Both the position numbers and the translations under genes were made by a program. A stretch of DNA of 8,866 bases. Origin: Candidatus Saccharibacteria bacterium UBA5152 (lineage in GTDB: Bacteria; Patescibacteriota; Saccharimonadia; Saccharimonadales; UBA4665). Of this stretch, positions 1 to 6,100 are shown piece by piece. The stretch covers positions 1-8,866 of the forward strand of contig DHXQ01000005.1 in the NCBI GenBank assembly GCA_002413755.1, given 5' to 3'. Position 1 is the first letter of the stretch; the number at the start of each line of letters is the position of its first letter. The notes beneath the pieces are model-generated. The model did no database searches. It worked only from the letters and a program-made list of their open reading frames with translations, and was not told where the DNA came from.

Positions 1-402
1 GATAAGCTGCAGCGTATCGTGGTTATCCGCAATAATTTTGACGACAAATCCGACCACACGTTTACTGTCTTCATCAACCCAACCATCACCAAGTATGAGG
101 GTGAGGTCAAATCTGACTACGAAGGCTGCCTGAGCGTCAAAAATATCTACGGCATGGTTCCCCGCCACGCTAAGGTACGTGTCAAAGCTATGGGTATGGA
201 CGGCCGCGAGTTCCGCGTCACCGCCGAGGGCTTTTTAGCGCGCATCTTCCAACACGAGATTGACCACACTAACGGTATCGTCTTCATCGACCATATTAAG
301 GACGATCCCGAGGCCTTCTTCCGTCTCGACGACAACGGCGAGCTGACAGCGCTCGATTACGACACTGTTATCAAACATGATTCAGAACTCTGGGAGAACT
401 AG
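1..402 (+). CDS. def: Peptide deformylase, C-terminal part (5' truncated by window edge)
   Basis: The frame is open from base 1 to a TAG at 400-402, giving 133 visible residues. Peptide deformylase is a cytoplasmic metalloenzyme that removes the N-formyl group from nascent proteins. Two of its three signature motifs are visible: EGCLSV at visible residues 41-46 (motif 2, whose Cys is a metal ligand) and HEIDH at 85-89 (motif 3, two His ligands and the catalytic Glu), followed by TNGIVFIDH. The first motif (GxGLAAxQ) should lie before the window start. A GTG at 19 is not the start, because homology to the family continues upstream of it. fmt begins 5 nt after the stop, the classic def-fmt pairing. 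The acidic C-terminal extension after FIDH (about 38 residues) is typical of many deformylases. Confidence 0.95.
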   Translation, partial: DKLQRIVVIRNNFDDKSDHTFTVFINPTITKYEGEVKSDYEGCLSVKNIYGMVPRHAKVRVKAMGMDGREFRVTAEGFLARIFQHEIDHTNGIVFIDHIKDDPEAFFRLDDNGELTALDYDTVIKHDSELWEN

Positions 403-407
403 CCAAT

Positions 408-1370
408 ATGGATTCTGATACGCACAAAGATATTTCAGTGGTATTTCTAGGCAGCGGGCCGGTTGCCGCCGAATCGCTGCGCCTGGTTGCGCAGAGCTTC
501 GCGATTGAAGCCGTGATAACCAAGCCCCGTCCGGAGCACCACAAAGGCTCTGTGCCGGTCCTTGAGCTATGCGCTGGCGCAGATGCGCCAACAGCCAATG
601 TTATTACCGTTAGCAACAAGGCTGAGTTGTCTGAGGCCGTGCAGGCACACCAGTTTACCAGCCAGCTCGGTGTGGTGATAGACTTCGGCATTATCATTTC
701 GCAGGACGTCATCGACGCCTTCCCACTCGGGATTATCAACAGCCATTTTTCACTGCTGCCGGAGTGGCGCGGCGCCGACCCGATCACCTTCTCGGTACTG
801 TCTGGCCAGAAGCAAACCGGTGTCAGTCTGATGCTGATCACTGCCGGGCTCGACGAAGGCCCGCTGCTGGCGCAAATCCCCTACGACCTGCCTGATGACA
901 TTACGACCCCGCAGCTGACAGCTGAACTCGTCAAGATAAGCGCTGCCAGTCTACCGGAAGTGTTGCCGCTCTACGTCAGCGGTCAGGCGTCGCCTGCCCC
1001 GCAAGAAGACGTCACGATGGCTGCTCGGCGAACGCCAACATTCTCGCGCAAACTGACGAAAGATGACGGTGTTCTTGATTTTCAGAAGCCAGCTATCCAG
1101 CTGGAGCGCGAAGTCCGAGCCTTCATCGGTTGGCCGGGCAGCCGCACCACGCTTGGCGACCGTGATATCGTTATCACCGCCACCCACATCATCCAGCCTG
1201 CCGAACCCGGTGAGCCCGGAGCCATATGGCACGATGGCAAACAGTTCGGCTTCTATACAGCTAGTGATACTGGCGGTTCTGGCAGCGTTCTCGTGATTGA
1301 CCGGCTCAAGCCGGCCGGCAAGCCCGAGATGACCACTGAAGCGTTTTTAGCCGGTAACAAACTCTCGTAG
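408..1370 (+). CDS. fmt: Methionyl-tRNA formyltransferase
   Basis: 320 aa, close to the usual 310-315 aa. The enzyme transfers a formyl group from 10-formyl-tetrahydrofolate to Met-tRNAfMet, making the initiator that IF2 recruits and whose formyl group deformylase later removes. The N-terminal Rossmann-type domain starts with VVFLGSGPVA (residues 11-20). The catalytic segment reads INSHFSLLPEWRGADP (about 110-125), giving the expected Asn111 and His113 and the SLLPxWRG signature, and Asp149 in AGLDEG completes the triad. Residues from about 215 correspond to the C-terminal tRNA-binding domain. The ATG is preceded by GGGAG (392-396) inside the end of def, about 11 nt upstream, so the two genes are probably translated from one mRNA. 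The gene converges on the minus-strand gene at 1377 with only 6 nt between stop codons. Confidence 0.95.
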   Translation: MDSDTHKDISVVFLGSGPVAAESLRLVAQSFAIEAVITKPRPEHHKGSVPVLELCAGADAPTANVITVSNKAELSEAVQAHQFTSQLGVVIDFGIIISQDVIDAFPLGIINSHFSLLPEWRGADPITFSVLSGQKQTGVSLMLITAGLDEGPLLAQIPYDLPDDITTPQLTAELVKISAASLPEVLPLYVSGQASPAPQEDVTMAARRTPTFSRKLTKDDGVLDFQKPAIQLEREVRAFIGWPGSRTTLGDRDIVITATHIIQPAEPGEPGAIWHDGKQFGFYTASDTGGSGSVLVIDRLKPAGKPEMTTEAFLAGNKLS

Positions 1371-1382
1371 CACACGCTACGA
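1365..1382. terminator. Small hairpin containing both convergent stop codons
   Basis: Perfect 7-bp inverted repeat TCGTAGC-ACAC-GCTACGA. The left arm contains the fmt TAG (1368-1370) and the right arm contains the TAG of the minus-strand gene (1377-1379 read in reverse). There is no T-run on either side, so it is at best a weak or Rho-assisted bidirectional 3' end. Function is inferred. Confidence 0.4.
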
Positions 1383-1964
1383 CGGCTGCCACAACTGATC
1401 TTCGGGTACTGCAGTTGTACCTGAATGGCCTGCCGAGTCCGTCGTCGCGGGCACAACGTACACAATACGTGGATCGGTTGTATCTTCGTTAGTATCGGTT
1501 GCAGCGTCGTCTGCCGGGGCTGTATGGGTATCGGGGTCGTCGGTCTGTTCAGGAATAGGAGCTTCCTGAGATGCTTGGGCTGCACCTGTTACTGCTGTCG
1601 CCCCGAACAGCCTTTTTGTCAAGCGAGTTCCGCGCCGCACCGGTATGCCCGCAGCTTCGTAGGCACTGCTGATGGCCTTGCCGTATTGTCGCTCTGCCAG
1701 GACTCTTCCCAAACCCCATGGCATCTGCCGGATTCTTCCAAGCAACTCGTCACGCTCCATAAAGAAGTCTCTTATACTGCGGCCGTACGCGTCGGCATCG
1801 CCAGACTGAGCCGAATGAGCGATATCTAACGCTGCATAATGCATTTGACCTGCAATATCCTCATTGGTCATTCGACTCAGGTCTAAAGTTCCGTCAGGGT
1901 TAGTTGGAAGGTCATGGCCAGCCGATTCTGGCTGGCCATCGGGTTGGGCAGAAGAAGGAGCCAT
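1377..1964 (-). CDS. Uncharacterised protein with acidic disordered tail
   Basis: 195 aa; I do not recognise a family. The N-terminus (1-30) is Pro/Ser/Gly/Asp-rich and probably disordered. Residues about 31-108 look helical (NEDIAGQMHYAALDIAHS, then DFFMERDELLGRIRQ), followed by a short basic patch (RRGTRLTKR, about 110-118). Residues 130-195 form a low-complexity Asp/Glu/Thr/Ala/Pro tail. There is no signal peptide, membrane segment or cysteine. The start at 1964 is supported by AAGGA about 11 nt upstream (near 1975-1979). It is the last gene of the minus-strand run after the DUF5663-like gene, 89 nt downstream of that gene's stop, and ends convergently with fmt. Both it and its upstream neighbour couple a small helical domain to a disordered tail. 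It may be an accessory protein restricted to the lineage, but no function can be assigned. Confidence 0.75.
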   Translation of the reverse strand: MAPSSAQPDGQPESAGHDLPTNPDGTLDLSRMTNEDIAGQMHYAALDIAHSAQSGDADAYGRSIRDFFMERDELLGRIRQMPWGLGRVLAERQYGKAISSAYEAAGIPVRRGTRLTKRLFGATAVTGAAQASQEAPIPEQTDDPDTHTAPADDAATDTNEDTTDPRIVYVVPATTDSAGHSGTTAVPEDQLWQPS

Positions 1965-2016
1965 AGGGTGTAATATCCTTGCATTAGGTTATGTGAAACT
2001 AAAAGTATCACCATCG

Positions 2017-2034
2017 GCCACTGTGAGGAGTGGC
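2017..2034 (-). terminator. Weak hairpin between the DUF5663-like gene and the next gene
   Basis: 6-bp stem GCCACT/AGTGGC with a 6-nt loop, 20 nt past the stop of the gene at 2054-2713. On the minus strand no uninterrupted U-tract follows directly (TTTT occurs only about 13 nt later), so it may be a partial terminator or an mRNA-end hairpin rather than a hard stop. Confidence 0.3.
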
Positions 2035-2053
2035 ATATTTAACAGAGCATAGA

Positions 2054-2713
2054 TTATGGTTGCGGTGGTACCGGCGGTGTGGCTGGGGGCTGCGGCGGCG
2101 GATATTGCGGGTACTGTCCCTGAGGTGGCTGCAAGCCCTGCTGATATTGGTCCAGGCTTGGTGCCTGTGGCGCGCCATATTGGGGCTGGCCAGTGTATGG
2201 GGGCTGCGCCGGAGCAGCGTATTGCTGCGGCGGCTGGCCGGAGGCAGGATTAGGGTCAGCAGGGGCGGCGCCATATTGGCCGCCACCACCGTATTGGCCG
2301 GGCTGCGGGCTAATAGGGCCATACTGAGGTGGCATGCCGCTTTGGGCAGCCTGGGGAGGCTGCGTATTCTGGGGCATTGCCTGCTGGGCGGCGGCGTTTT
2401 GCTGGGCCGATGCCAGGATTTGCGGAGCTACTGAACGAATTTCGGCTTTTAACTTCTCAAATTCCTGATTGACGACGTCTTTGTAGTTCGGGAAATTACT
2501 CTCCAGCCACTTGAAAGCGCCCTTGTCATCGTTAGCATCGACGAACTGTTCGAAAGCATCGAGCTGTTCATTGCTCATCTGGTCGGCCAGACGCATACCA
2601 ACGTTCATTTCCAATTTTTCGTAAATTTGACGCAGCAAAAGTTGCTTCTCCGGGTCCGGTAGCGCACCAAGGCCAAGTTCTTCAAGTAGCGAGTTGTCGA
2701 GTTTGAGTGCCAT
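2054..2713 (-). CDS. DUF5663-like protein with Pro/Gln/Tyr/Gly-rich tail
   Basis: 219 aa in two parts. Residues 1-100 are an alpha-helical, acidic domain (LEELGLGALPDPEKQLLL, later MSNEQLDAFEQFV and WLESNFPNYKDVVNQEFEKLKAEI) resembling DUF5663, a domain I associate with CPR genomes; this match is from memory and needs a profile search. Residues 101-219 are low complexity: Gln/Ala-rich to about 115, then Pro/Gln/Gly/Tyr-rich with QYG four times (130-132, 140-142, 146-148, 178-180), nine tyrosines and no Lys or Arg after residue 110. There is no signal peptide or transmembrane segment, so it is probably cytoplasmic. The start is supported by AAAGGAA about 7 nt upstream. It lies 58 nt downstream of infB, probably co-transcribed or with its own weak promoter (TAAAAT at 2735-2740). 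Function unknown. Confidence 0.85.
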   Translation of the reverse strand: MALKLDNSLLEELGLGALPDPEKQLLLRQIYEKLEMNVGMRLADQMSNEQLDAFEQFVDANDDKGAFKWLESNFPNYKDVVNQEFEKLKAEIRSVAPQILASAQQNAAAQQAMPQNTQPPQAAQSGMPPQYGPISPQPGQYGGGGQYGAAPADPNPASGQPPQQYAAPAQPPYTGQPQYGAPQAPSLDQYQQGLQPPQGQYPQYPPPQPPATPPVPPQP

Positions 2714-2734
2714 GCGATTATTCCTTTTGCAGTT

Positions 2735-2762
2735 ATTTTAACACAATTAAGGAGTTAACCAA
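2735..2762 (-). promoter_or_regulatory. Possible internal promoter before the DUF5663-like gene
   Basis: On the minus strand, TTGGTT (2757-2762) is followed after 16 nt by TAAAAT (2735-2740; 5/6 match to the -10 consensus). It lies in the AT-rich 58-nt gap between the infB stop and the downstream start. The predicted transcript start is about 15 nt before the ATG, leaving just enough room for the AAAGGAA ribosome site. The -35 is poor (3/6), so this could be chance. Confidence 0.3.
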
Positions 2763-2771
2763 TGATATTGC

Positions 2772-4550
2772 TTAGAGAGAGCGCTTTATGGATTCGCGGG
2801 TAAACAGTTCAATCCGGTCACCCTCGACCAAATCAACCCGAGAGGTTGAGTGGAAGCTCATGCCGCACATTTCACCTTCGAAGACTTCTTTGGTCTCGGC
2901 CGGGCCGCGCTTCAGGCCGGTGATTTCGACGTCGGCGATCTTTTCATCGCCGCGCATAACGCGAGCCAGGGCTGGGAAGGTCAATTTGCCCTTAGTAACT
3001 TCACCGCCACAAATGACTTCATTCTTGGTGGTGTTGAATATACCACGAACGATAAGTCGGCCGAGGTCGGTTTCGTGAATCTCAGGGGCAAGGCGTTCGG
3101 TAAGTTCAACTTTGACGTCATCTATGAGTTCATAAATGATTTTGTACATCCGAACCGAAACCTTGTCGCGGGAGGCGTGTTGCCGAATATTAGCCGGCAG
3201 GCTGACGTTGAAACCGTAGATAACGGCATTGGTGGTGTGCGCCAGGTGGGCGTCGTTTTCGGTGATTGTACCGATACCACTGCCGACAACGCGGACGGCG
3301 ACTTCGTCGGTATCAAGTGCTTTTAGGCTGTCGATAACGGACGTCAGCGAACCCTGGACGTCGGCTTTGATGATGATGTTGAATTCTTCGATCTTGTTGT
3401 TGCGGTTGATCATGCGGATCAATTCGTTGCTGTTCACTTCGGTGCGACCACCGGACTTCTTGTCGGTCGCCACGGCGGCAACCTGGATCCGAGCCAGTTT
3501 CTCGTTAGCCACGACGGTAAATTCGTCCCCGAATTCCGGCAATGTTTTGAAGCCGGTGATGACGACTGGTGTCGAAGGCGTGGCCTTCTCGAGGCTCTTA
3601 CCATCAGTTGATTCGAGGTTGCGAATTTTGGCATAACTGCCGCCGGCGACTATGAAATCACCGCGGTTCACGGTGCCTGATTCAACGAGGGCGTGCGCCA
3701 CCGGGCCACGTCCCTGTTCGACATGAGCTTCGATGATCAGGCCAGTGCCTGGCAGGTCAACTTCGGCCTTCAGGTCTTCGACGTCAGCCACCAGCAGTAG
3801 CATATCGAGTAATTCTGGGACGCCCTTGCCGGTCTTGGCTGAGACTTCAACGACGACGATGTCGCCGCCCCACTCTTCGACGAGCAGATCCTGCTCGGAG
3901 AGCTGTTGTTTGACACGGTCCGGGTTGGCGCCTTCTTTGTCCATCTTGTTCATGGCGACGATGATCCGGACGCCGGCCTTGCGGGCGAAGCGGATGGCTT
4001 CAATGGTCTGCGGCTTGACGCCGTCATCGGCGGCCACGACGATAATCACGATGTCAGTCAGGAGTGCGCCGTGCTCACGGATAGCCGCAAAGGCTTCGTG
4101 ACCCGGGGTGTCGAGGAAAGTGATTGCCCGCCCAACACCGTTATAATTGTGGGTGATCTGGTAGGCTGAGATGTGCTGAGTGATACCACCAGCTTCACCC
4201 CTGGCCACCTGGGCTGAGCGAATGGCGTCGAGCAGGCTGGTCTTGCCGTGGTCAACATGACCCATGACAGCCACTACTGGCGGGCGAGTTACGCCCTTGT
4301 TGTTGTCTGGACGCTTGACGCGGGTGCTGATAGCCGGAGCGGCCTCGGGCTTGCGGGCCAGCTCAACATCGAGGCCGAGCTCGCCGACGATGATCTGAGC
4401 AGTGTCAAAGTCAATCCGTTCGTTGACGGTTGCCATGACACCATTTTTCATAAGTTCACCGATAATCCGGGTGACGGGCAGCATTAACTTTTCAGCCAAA
4501 GTGCCGACGGTGATCATATCTTCGATTTCAATGACAGTAGCGTTTGCCAT
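2772..4550 (-). CDS. infB: Translation initiation factor IF-2 (compact form)
   Basis: 592 aa from the chosen start. IF2 is the GTPase that places fMet-tRNA on the 30S P site and promotes 50S joining. One short IF2_N-type module (about 4-60) is followed by a brief linker, then the G domain: G1 GHVDHGKT (97-104), G2 GGITQ (121-125), G3 DTPGH (147-151), G4 NKMD (201-204), G5 SAK (237-239). After it come domain II, domain III and the C-terminal fMet-tRNA-binding barrel ending near KRSL. E. coli IF2 has 890 residues; nearly all the difference is the missing long N-terminal region. An in-frame ATG 33 nt upstream (4583) exists, but GGAG sits about 6 nt before the ATG at 4550, and MANATV is a natural start. 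The gene is downstream of rpsA on the same strand, separated by 211 nt that contain the rod-shaped repeat. Confidence 0.97.
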   Translation of the reverse strand: MANATVIEIEDMITVGTLAEKLMLPVTRIIGELMKNGVMATVNERIDFDTAQIIVGELGLDVELARKPEAAPAISTRVKRPDNNKGVTRPPVVAVMGHVDHGKTSLLDAIRSAQVARGEAGGITQHISAYQITHNYNGVGRAITFLDTPGHEAFAAIREHGALLTDIVIIVVAADDGVKPQTIEAIRFARKAGVRIIVAMNKMDKEGANPDRVKQQLSEQDLLVEEWGGDIVVVEVSAKTGKGVPELLDMLLLVADVEDLKAEVDLPGTGLIIEAHVEQGRGPVAHALVESGTVNRGDFIVAGGSYAKIRNLESTDGKSLEKATPSTPVVITGFKTLPEFGDEFTVVANEKLARIQVAAVATDKKSGGRTEVNSNELIRMINRNNKIEEFNIIIKADVQGSLTSVIDSLKALDTDEVAVRVVGSGIGTITENDAHLAHTTNAVIYGFNVSLPANIRQHASRDKVSVRMYKIIYELIDDVKVELTERLAPEIHETDLGRLIVRGIFNTTKNEVICGGEVTKGKLTFPALARVMRGDEKIADVEITGLKRGPAETKEVFEGEMCGMSFHSTSRVDLVEGDRIELFTRESIKRSL

Positions 4551-4576
4551 GAGACACTCCTTCTGGCTGAAAAGCC

Positions 4577-4605
4577 TTAACAATTAATTAGTTATAAAGT
4601 ATAAA
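4577..4605 (+). promoter_or_regulatory. Sigma70-type promoter pointing away from infB into the structured repeat
   Basis: TTAACA (4577-4582, 5/6 match to TTGACA), exactly 17 nt, then TATAAA (4600-4605, 5/6 match to TATAAT). The predicted start is near 4612, just before the rod-shaped inverted repeat at 4624-4751. No annotatable plus-strand protein follows, so the likely product is a non-coding RNA. No comparably good promoter for infB was found on the minus strand in the same AT-rich stretch. Confidence 0.55.
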
Positions 4606-4611
4606 CGATTT

Positions 4612-4778
4612 CCTATGTGGAGCCCGGGATTTTTCCAGGCTAGTGCAGTTCGGGGTGAGAGGCGCGGACCGCATACGAGCCGTACTCATTGGTACGGTGA
4701 GCTTAGGACCGTAAGCCTCTCGCCCGAAATGTGCAGCCTGGGAAATCCAGGTGAAGGATGCCTACTTGGCATCCTTCA
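4612..4778 (+). ncRNA. Candidate rod-shaped structured RNA, unassigned family
   Basis: Bases 4624-4751 fold into one long imperfect hairpin. Principal helices are 4627-4640 with 4736-4748 (one bulged U), 4644-4647 with 4732-4735, 4649-4663 with 4715-4728 (one bulged G), 4664-4670 with 4706-4712 (one A/A mismatch), and an apical stem 4679-4685 with 4692-4698 closing a 6-nt loop. Four closing or internal pairs are G-U only when the plus strand is read (4634-4742, 4656-4722, 4664-4712, 4679-4698); on the minus strand they become A-C mismatches. That, plus the promoter at 4577-4605, favours a plus-strand RNA. An 11-bp hairpin (4752-4778) follows at once and may mark the 3' end. The motifs of SRP RNA (GGAAGCAGC) are absent, and the classic open bubble of 6S RNA is not clear. 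The alternative is a minus-strand infB leader element. Confidence 0.5.
4752..4778. terminator. 11-bp inverted repeat at the 3' end of rpsA
   Basis: TGAAGGATGCC, a 5-nt spacer, then GGCATCCTTCA: a perfect 11-bp stem that includes the rpsA stop codon (4762-4764). Neither strand has a following T-run, so it is not a canonical intrinsic terminator. It may stabilise the rpsA mRNA end or end the plus-strand candidate RNA. Its left edge abuts the rod-shaped repeat directly. Confidence 0.45.
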
Positions 4779-5835
4779 ACGACAAGGCAATCTTACGATT
4801 GTCGGCGTCAATGTCCAGGACTTTGAACTGTTTCTTTTCGTTGAGCTGGAAGATCTTTTCAGGATCGACACCTTCGTCGTTGCCCATTTCTGAGACGTGG
4901 ACGAGAGCTTCGACCGAAGAGCTGATCTGCACAAATGCACCGAATGGTGTAATGCGGGTGATCTTGCCTTCAACGGTATCGCCTTTTTTGAACTTCTTGA
5001 CCTCTGACAACCATGGGTCATCAGACATCTGCTTCAGGCTGAGGCTCAAGCGGTCTTTGTCGATCGCGATGATCTTGGCCTTGACGGTGTCGCCAACCTT
5101 GACGTAGTTGCGAGGGTCGTCAACACGTTCCCAAGAGATCTCGGAGATGTGGATCAGGCCTTCGATGCCGTCAACGTTTACGAATGCCCCGAAGTCGATC
5201 ACGCCGGTTACGACGCCTTCTACTTCGTCACCAACCTTCAAGCTGGTCAAGCGAGCTTGCATGTCGCCCTTGACTGCTTCTTTTTCGGAGAAGATCAGCT
5301 TGTTATCCTTGCGGCTGACATCGAGGATGCGCGTCCGCAGGGTCTGGTTGACCAATGCACCGAGCTTCTGCAGGATTTCATCCTTGTCAGCACCGGAAAC
5401 ACGGGGGTAGTGGCTGGCTGCCAGTTGGGAAACAGGCAGGAATCCACGGATACCTTCGAGCTCGACCAACAGACCGCCACGGTTGGCGTCATATGGTACG
5501 ATTTCGACGATTTCACCGTCTTCGAACATGCGCTGCAGTTCGTCCCAGCCGCGGTCCTTGGCGGCTCGCTTCATGCTGAGGAGCGCGTAGCCCTCGTCCA
5601 TTTCTGGATCGATGACGCTGACAGTGATTTCACTGCCGATCTCGAGTGGTTGGCCATGGCCGATTTCGCGGCGCATGACGACTCCGACGCCGCGGGCGCC
5701 CAAGTCGATCCACATCTCGTGCTTTTTAACCGAGGTAATGGTTCCTTCGACGACGTCACCGGCTTCGAGCTGCTTGAGCTCACTCTCCGCGAGTAATTCG
5801 TCCATTGTTAGTGATTTAGTTGTAGTTGTTGGCAT
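4762..5835 (-). CDS. rpsA: 30S ribosomal protein S1 (four S1 domains)
   Basis: 357 aa with four OB-fold S1 RNA-binding domains, at about residues 24-91, 104-187, 198-269 and 283-355. The best are domain 3 (VGDEVEGVVTGVIDFGAFV, then EGLIHISEISW) and domain 4 (KGDTVEGKITRITPFGAFV, then ALVHVSEM). S1 binds mRNA and helps 30S subunits load structured or weak-SD messages. E. coli S1 has six domains in 557 aa, so this is a shorter form like those of Gram-positives and many reduced bacteria. The start at 5835 is supported by a strong AAGGAGG about 10 nt upstream; a second in-frame ATG at codon 11 lacks such a site. It heads the minus-strand translation cluster with infB. Two candidate promoters lie upstream within 220 nt. 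Confidence 0.95.
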   Translation of the reverse strand: MPTTTTKSLTMDELLAESELKQLEAGDVVEGTITSVKKHEMWIDLGARGVGVVMRREIGHGQPLEIGSEITVSVIDPEMDEGYALLSMKRAAKDRGWDELQRMFEDGEIVEIVPYDANRGGLLVELEGIRGFLPVSQLAASHYPRVSGADKDEILQKLGALVNQTLRTRILDVSRKDNKLIFSEKEAVKGDMQARLTSLKVGDEVEGVVTGVIDFGAFVNVDGIEGLIHISEISWERVDDPRNYVKVGDTVKAKIIAIDKDRLSLSLKQMSDDPWLSEVKKFKKGDTVEGKITRITPFGAFVQISSSVEALVHVSEMGNDEGVDPEKIFQLNEKKQFKVLDIDADNRKIALSLKDAK

Positions 5836-5929
5836 TTTTCAAGTGCCTCCTTCGTAGTGTATTTCTTCAGACAATGCGCAGGACAATCTTTAAAAGACAT
5901 ATCCCTGCACCATCCGTAAGATTACTACA

Positions 5930-5958
5930 ATTATACCCCTTATAACCGATAACCACAA
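5930..5958 (-). promoter_or_regulatory. Proximal candidate promoter for rpsA
   Basis: On the minus strand, TTGTGG (5953-5958) is followed after 17 nt by a perfect TATAAT (5930-5935). This predicts a leader of about 88 nt before the rpsA ATG. The -35 matches only 3/6. Confidence 0.45.
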
Positions 5959-6041
5959 GACTAGCGGCCGACACGCACGCCTATCGTTCAGGCCAATTAC
6001 GAGCGACGTAAGTCGCCAACTAACGATAAGTAATAGAGTAT

Positions 6042-6047
6042 ATTATA
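6042..6047 (-). promoter_or_regulatory. Distal candidate -10 element for rpsA
   Basis: A perfect TATAAT on the minus strand (6042-6047). There is no convincing -35 at 16-18 nt. A TTGACT at 6055-6060 is too close to pair with it, but sits 17 nt from TCTATT (6032-6037). Either reading would give a leader of about 190-200 nt that contains the inverted repeats at 5982-6028. Confidence 0.3.
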
Positions 6048-6081
6048 CACCATTAGTCAATAGTGCTCATGTTTCCGGGTG

Positions 6082-6090
6082 TGGTATTAT
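6082..6090 (+). promoter_or_regulatory. Extended -10 promoter of the ROK operon
   Basis: TGGTATTAT (6082-6090) fits the TGn-TATAAT extended -10 pattern (5/6 in the hexamer). The -35 region near 6062 is poor, as is common for extended -10 promoters. The predicted start, near 6097, is only about 4 nt before the ATG at 6101, so the message would be leaderless or nearly so. Confidence 0.5.
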
Positions 6091-6100
6091 ATGGCTAGTT

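Larger units (their letters stand above)
5836..6100. other. Divergent intergenic region between rpsA and the ROK gene
   Basis: No gene in 265 nt. It carries the leader and promoters of rpsA on the minus strand and an extended -10 promoter for the plus-strand ROK gene. A GCGAC/GTCGC hairpin with a GTAA loop (6003-6016) lies inside a larger inverted pair, TATCGTT (5982-5988) and AACGATA (6022-6028). If rpsA starts from the distal promoter, these would be in its 5' leader. Confidence 0.6.

Noticed and set aside
2054..2400. Repetitive GC-rich stretch as a DNA repeat array or CRISPR
   Set aside because: The periodicity comes from PPQ/QYG codon repeats in the protein tail; there are no uniform repeat units or spacers.
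4624..4751. Assignment of the rod-shaped repeat to SRP (4.5S) RNA or 6S RNA
   Set aside because: The SRP tip sequence with the GGAA tetraloop and GGAAGCAGC side is absent. For 6S, the internal loop is small and near the apex rather than a large central bubble with a long terminal stem. Left as unassigned.
4615..4893. Plus-strand open frame of 92 codons downstream of the TTAACA-TATAAA promoter
   Set aside because: It starts with GTG without a ribosome site, runs through the structured repeat and then antisense through the S1 domain 4 coding sequence, and resembles no protein family. The promoter is better explained by a non-coding RNA.
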